Origin: Daphnia carinata | Taxonomy: Eukaryota > Arthropoda > Branchiopoda > Diplostraca > Daphniidae | Length of the DNA stretch: 64,000 nt | Assembly (NCBI RefSeq): GCF_022539665.2 | Contig: NC_081334.1 | Span: forward strand, 2,480,001-2,544,000 | Direction of reading: 5' to 3' | In this document: positions 61,470-64,000 of the stretch, in pieces | How the letters are laid out: every line of letters starts with the position of its first letter | How positions within the stretch are numbered: the first letter of the stretch is position 1 | The notes under the pieces: model-generated | Told to the model about the DNA's origin: nothing | What the model saw: the letters and a program-made list of their open reading frames with translations, nothing else | Database searches by the model: none | Position numbers and translations under genes: made by a program

Positions 61470-64000
61470 TTACAGACTACAAGATGTGGATGATGGCTGC
61501 GGCTGAGAAAATTCCGCATTCGTTGTTGCTACATCGCTTGGCTCTAAAAGAACCAAGGATTCGTTTCCGACGTTTGAACTTTTAGCACCGTCTACTTTTT
61601 GGCATCTGCTAATGCAAAAGAACAGTGTTGGCAGACTTGTAAGGTTATTGCATCAGACTAGTATGCTTTCAGGAAAAAAGGCACAGATTGAGTAGGCATG
61701 GTACTAGCCCGTAAGGAAAATTATTCGTTACCTTTTGCGACCTGCTGGACAACTCCAGATGCGATGCCGTAGACCGAACGCTTCTCCCTCTTCTAAAGTT
61801 TGTGGTAGGCTTACGCCCAACGTCTCTGGAAGCAAAACTGAACACAAGGCCCCGGCTGTGGCTAGCAAACCCATAATCAGCAAGGGTAATAGACGAGAAT
61901 AGACTGCCTGAGATAGGTATGTATGAAGCAGTTGTCTTGTGGGATAAAAATTGTCATATAATTAATGAAATTATTGACTTGTTACCAAGAATACTATATA
62001 CGGAAATGCTATTAGTCCTATCCCAGCCACAAAGGATGCGATTGCCATTGCTTGGCTTCGAACAACAGTAGGTAGGAGCTCGCTAGCGTAAAGGAAAATG
62101 ATTCCGAATGAAGCAGCTATTCCAAATTTTCCGATCATCGCCAAAGTAACGGAAATCCACAGGGGATCTGCATTTCCATTAGCAAAGAAGCAAAGCACGG
62201 TAGAGTAATGTGTCCAATAACAGGCCAATGTGAGAAAGTGTTTGAGAAAGAAGTAATTCTTCGTAATTGTAAAAATTGTCTGCATAGTTACGAAATTCAT
62301 ACGTGAATATGCAACAACATTGTTTCGCTTACCTTCTGGAACTAGCATACAACAGCAACAGGCCAGGCCACCGAGTAACATGGTTAAACAAGTGACCCAT
62401 CGACGGCCCCATCTGCTCATTGCCCACCATGTCAGGACGTAGGCTGGGGCTTCAACGACTGCGTTGATAAAGAAAGCCAACGTGTCTGAAACACCGAGAT
62501 TCGACGAGTTGTACGAAAGGCCATTGTATGCCACTGAATTGGCAAGCCACAGAAACGTCAGAATGTAAAATTTACGACGCATGTTTGGATAGCGCAACAG
62601 TTCCAGCATAGTTCCCTTGCTCGGCTGATGCGACGGATGACGAGGTATTTCCTGTTGTTCTTCCGTTGACAGCTTAATGTTGATATCCGTCTGCAACATT
62701 AAGTCCGTATGCTAGATGAATTACACCATAAAGAAAGGACGAAAAAATCACAAATCTATGGCGTCATGTACTGTACGTCAGAGTTTTACCTGCTGTAAGC
62801 TTCGCAAATAGTTTGGTGGTATGTTCCGTTTATTGATCCGAGCGATACGTTGAACTATGGCCTCTGCTTCGTCGATTCGATTTCTACTAAGTAGCCACCG
62901 GGGAGACTCGGGTACAACCCAGTAATACCTTTGAAACATATTGTGAAATAAAAACATTTGGTGTTGGGAAATAAAAAAAAAAAGTGGGAGACTGTGAAAT
63001 TAAAGCCACTAAGTGACGTAAAAAGAAGCAGTGCATAAAGACTTACCCAAAGAGAGGTAGGAATGGAACGGATGTCGCCAATGCGAGATGGAACCAATGT
63101 CGCAGAAAATGGGCCAGCCCGGCAAGTAGAGCGAGTGACAGACCAAAGAACATGCTGATCCCGTTCCCAGCAAAGGTCCTGAATTCAGGGCCTACTAGCT
63201 CCATCACTGTTTCAAGAAGAGCCTGTTTAAGCTAACTGTGGTTGCATTCATGCCACATCTGTTATGCATTCTTATGAATAGTGTCTAAACAGCATGCAAA
63301 AAGAATCTCTTCGATATCTTCTTAGAAAATTCAAGCAACTTTTTCTTTATAATTTGAACACAAATTCTACTTAAAGATGTTGAAGATGAAACAAGTAAAA
63401 GACTCACCAAGAATATATGGAATCTGGAACAAGGCTGGGAAAGTCAATCCATTTATGGCACGGAAAACCATGTAGACTGTGTAATTTGGTGAGAAGGCTG
63501 TAGCAATTGAGAGAGTAACAGCCATGTAGATCATTAACAAAAAAGAAATCCTACGTCCCCATCTAAATAAACGTATAAAATTAACAAATCCACTGAGAAA
63601 CTGAGCACAATGCAAAGTGTCTCGTACTTATCGGCGATCCAACCAAAGAGAAGGTTTCCAAACAGCGACCCTACGTAGAAAAGGGTCGTTGAAAAAGATG
63701 GCAGCCACTTGTTGTCACAAACTAAATTCAACTAATAAACGAACACGTAAATTATTTCAAATTCAAATCAGCTTCCAATAATAAACAAACTAACGTCAGT
63801 AACTAAGGTGGCTTCGTACTGAGTCTTGTCATATTCCCAACCGTAGAGGCAGTTAACGACCGGCCATGTTGAATCTACGATTGGCTGGGAGAGTGACGTG
63901 TTATTTGCTGGCCATATACCAGCCAAGATCGTTTCTGGCAATATTTGATTGTAATCGACGTGGTACATTGTACAAGAAGAGTATTTTGTTCCATCAAACG
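61470..64000 (-). CDS. Organic cation/anion transporter, SLC22 family (5' end outside window)
   Basis: Nine exons are visible on the minus strand: 63795..>64000, 63628..63731, 63408..63562, 63047..63206, 62790..62928, 62333..62690, 61986..62167, 61732..61907 and 61470..61608. The window cuts the first extracellular loop, so TM1 and the start codon are missing. About 540 residues are present: the rest of the large cysteine-bearing loop (CTMYHVDYNQ, sequon NNTS), then about 11 membrane spans. MFS loop motifs are WGRR after TM2 and SRWGRRWV in the second half. The SLC22 signature VVPESPRWLLS is intact. These carriers move organic cations, anions or zwitterions such as carnitine across the plasma membrane; the substrate cannot be read from sequence. 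The last exon has a tandem acceptor (TAGCAG), so its first codon may vary. The cytosolic tail is serine-rich. Confidence 0.92.

Overview
This window is nuclear DNA from a gene-dense arthropod, most likely a cladoceran crustacean such as Daphnia. The genus is inferred from the gene set (a takeout/JHBP-family gene, a Popeye-domain gene and an SLC22 carrier among conserved housekeeping genes), from the many GT-AG introns of only about 55-100 bp, and from TTAGG-like arthropod telomere motifs. Nothing looks bacterial or viral. I rebuilt the gene models by hand from splice sites. In every complete multi-exon model the exon lengths sum to a multiple of three.

Layout: SOCS4/5-type suppressor (+, 0.9-2.4 kb), tail-to-tail with UFD1 (-, 3.2-4.8 kb); CUL1 (-, 6.2-9.5 kb); a two-exon 46-aa microprotein candidate (+, 10.3 kb); a TEX9-like coiled-coil gene (-, 10.8-11.9 kb), head-to-head with a type I PIP5K (+, 12.3-18.9 kb). 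From 20.3 to 27.4 kb lies a gene-poor island with degenerate coding fragments, a 23-bp minisatellite, two non-autonomous DNA transposons (one hAT-like with a perfect 8-bp target duplication) and tRNA-like sequences. Then come a takeout/JHBP gene (-, 27.5-29.2 kb) and REV3L, the catalytic subunit of DNA polymerase zeta (-, 30.4-37.6 kb). A 37-aa microprotein candidate (+, 38.5 kb) and a 106-aa orphan ORF (+, 39.0 kb) follow; the ORF overlaps the 3' coding end of a Popeye-domain gene (-, 39.3-40.7 kb). Next are a divergent T-box factor (-, 42.1-44.2 kb) and a complete long-form intersectin (-, 45.5-55.5 kb). A second repeat-rich island (55.5-60 kb) precedes PSMG1 (+, 60.1-61.2 kb), which is tail-to-tail with an SLC22 transporter running off the right edge (-, 61.5-64 kb).

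The genes do not form one pathway. Two themes recur: ubiquitin/proteasome biology (the SOCS box of a Cullin-5 adaptor, CUL1 of SCF ligases, UFD1 of the p97 unfoldase, PSMG1 of 20S assembly) and membrane/phosphoinositide traffic (PIP5K, intersectin). Their proximity is probably coincidence. I did not find a convincing new biological system. The best leads are the two spliced microprotein genes, the overlapping convergent coding ends, and the repeat architecture of the two islands.
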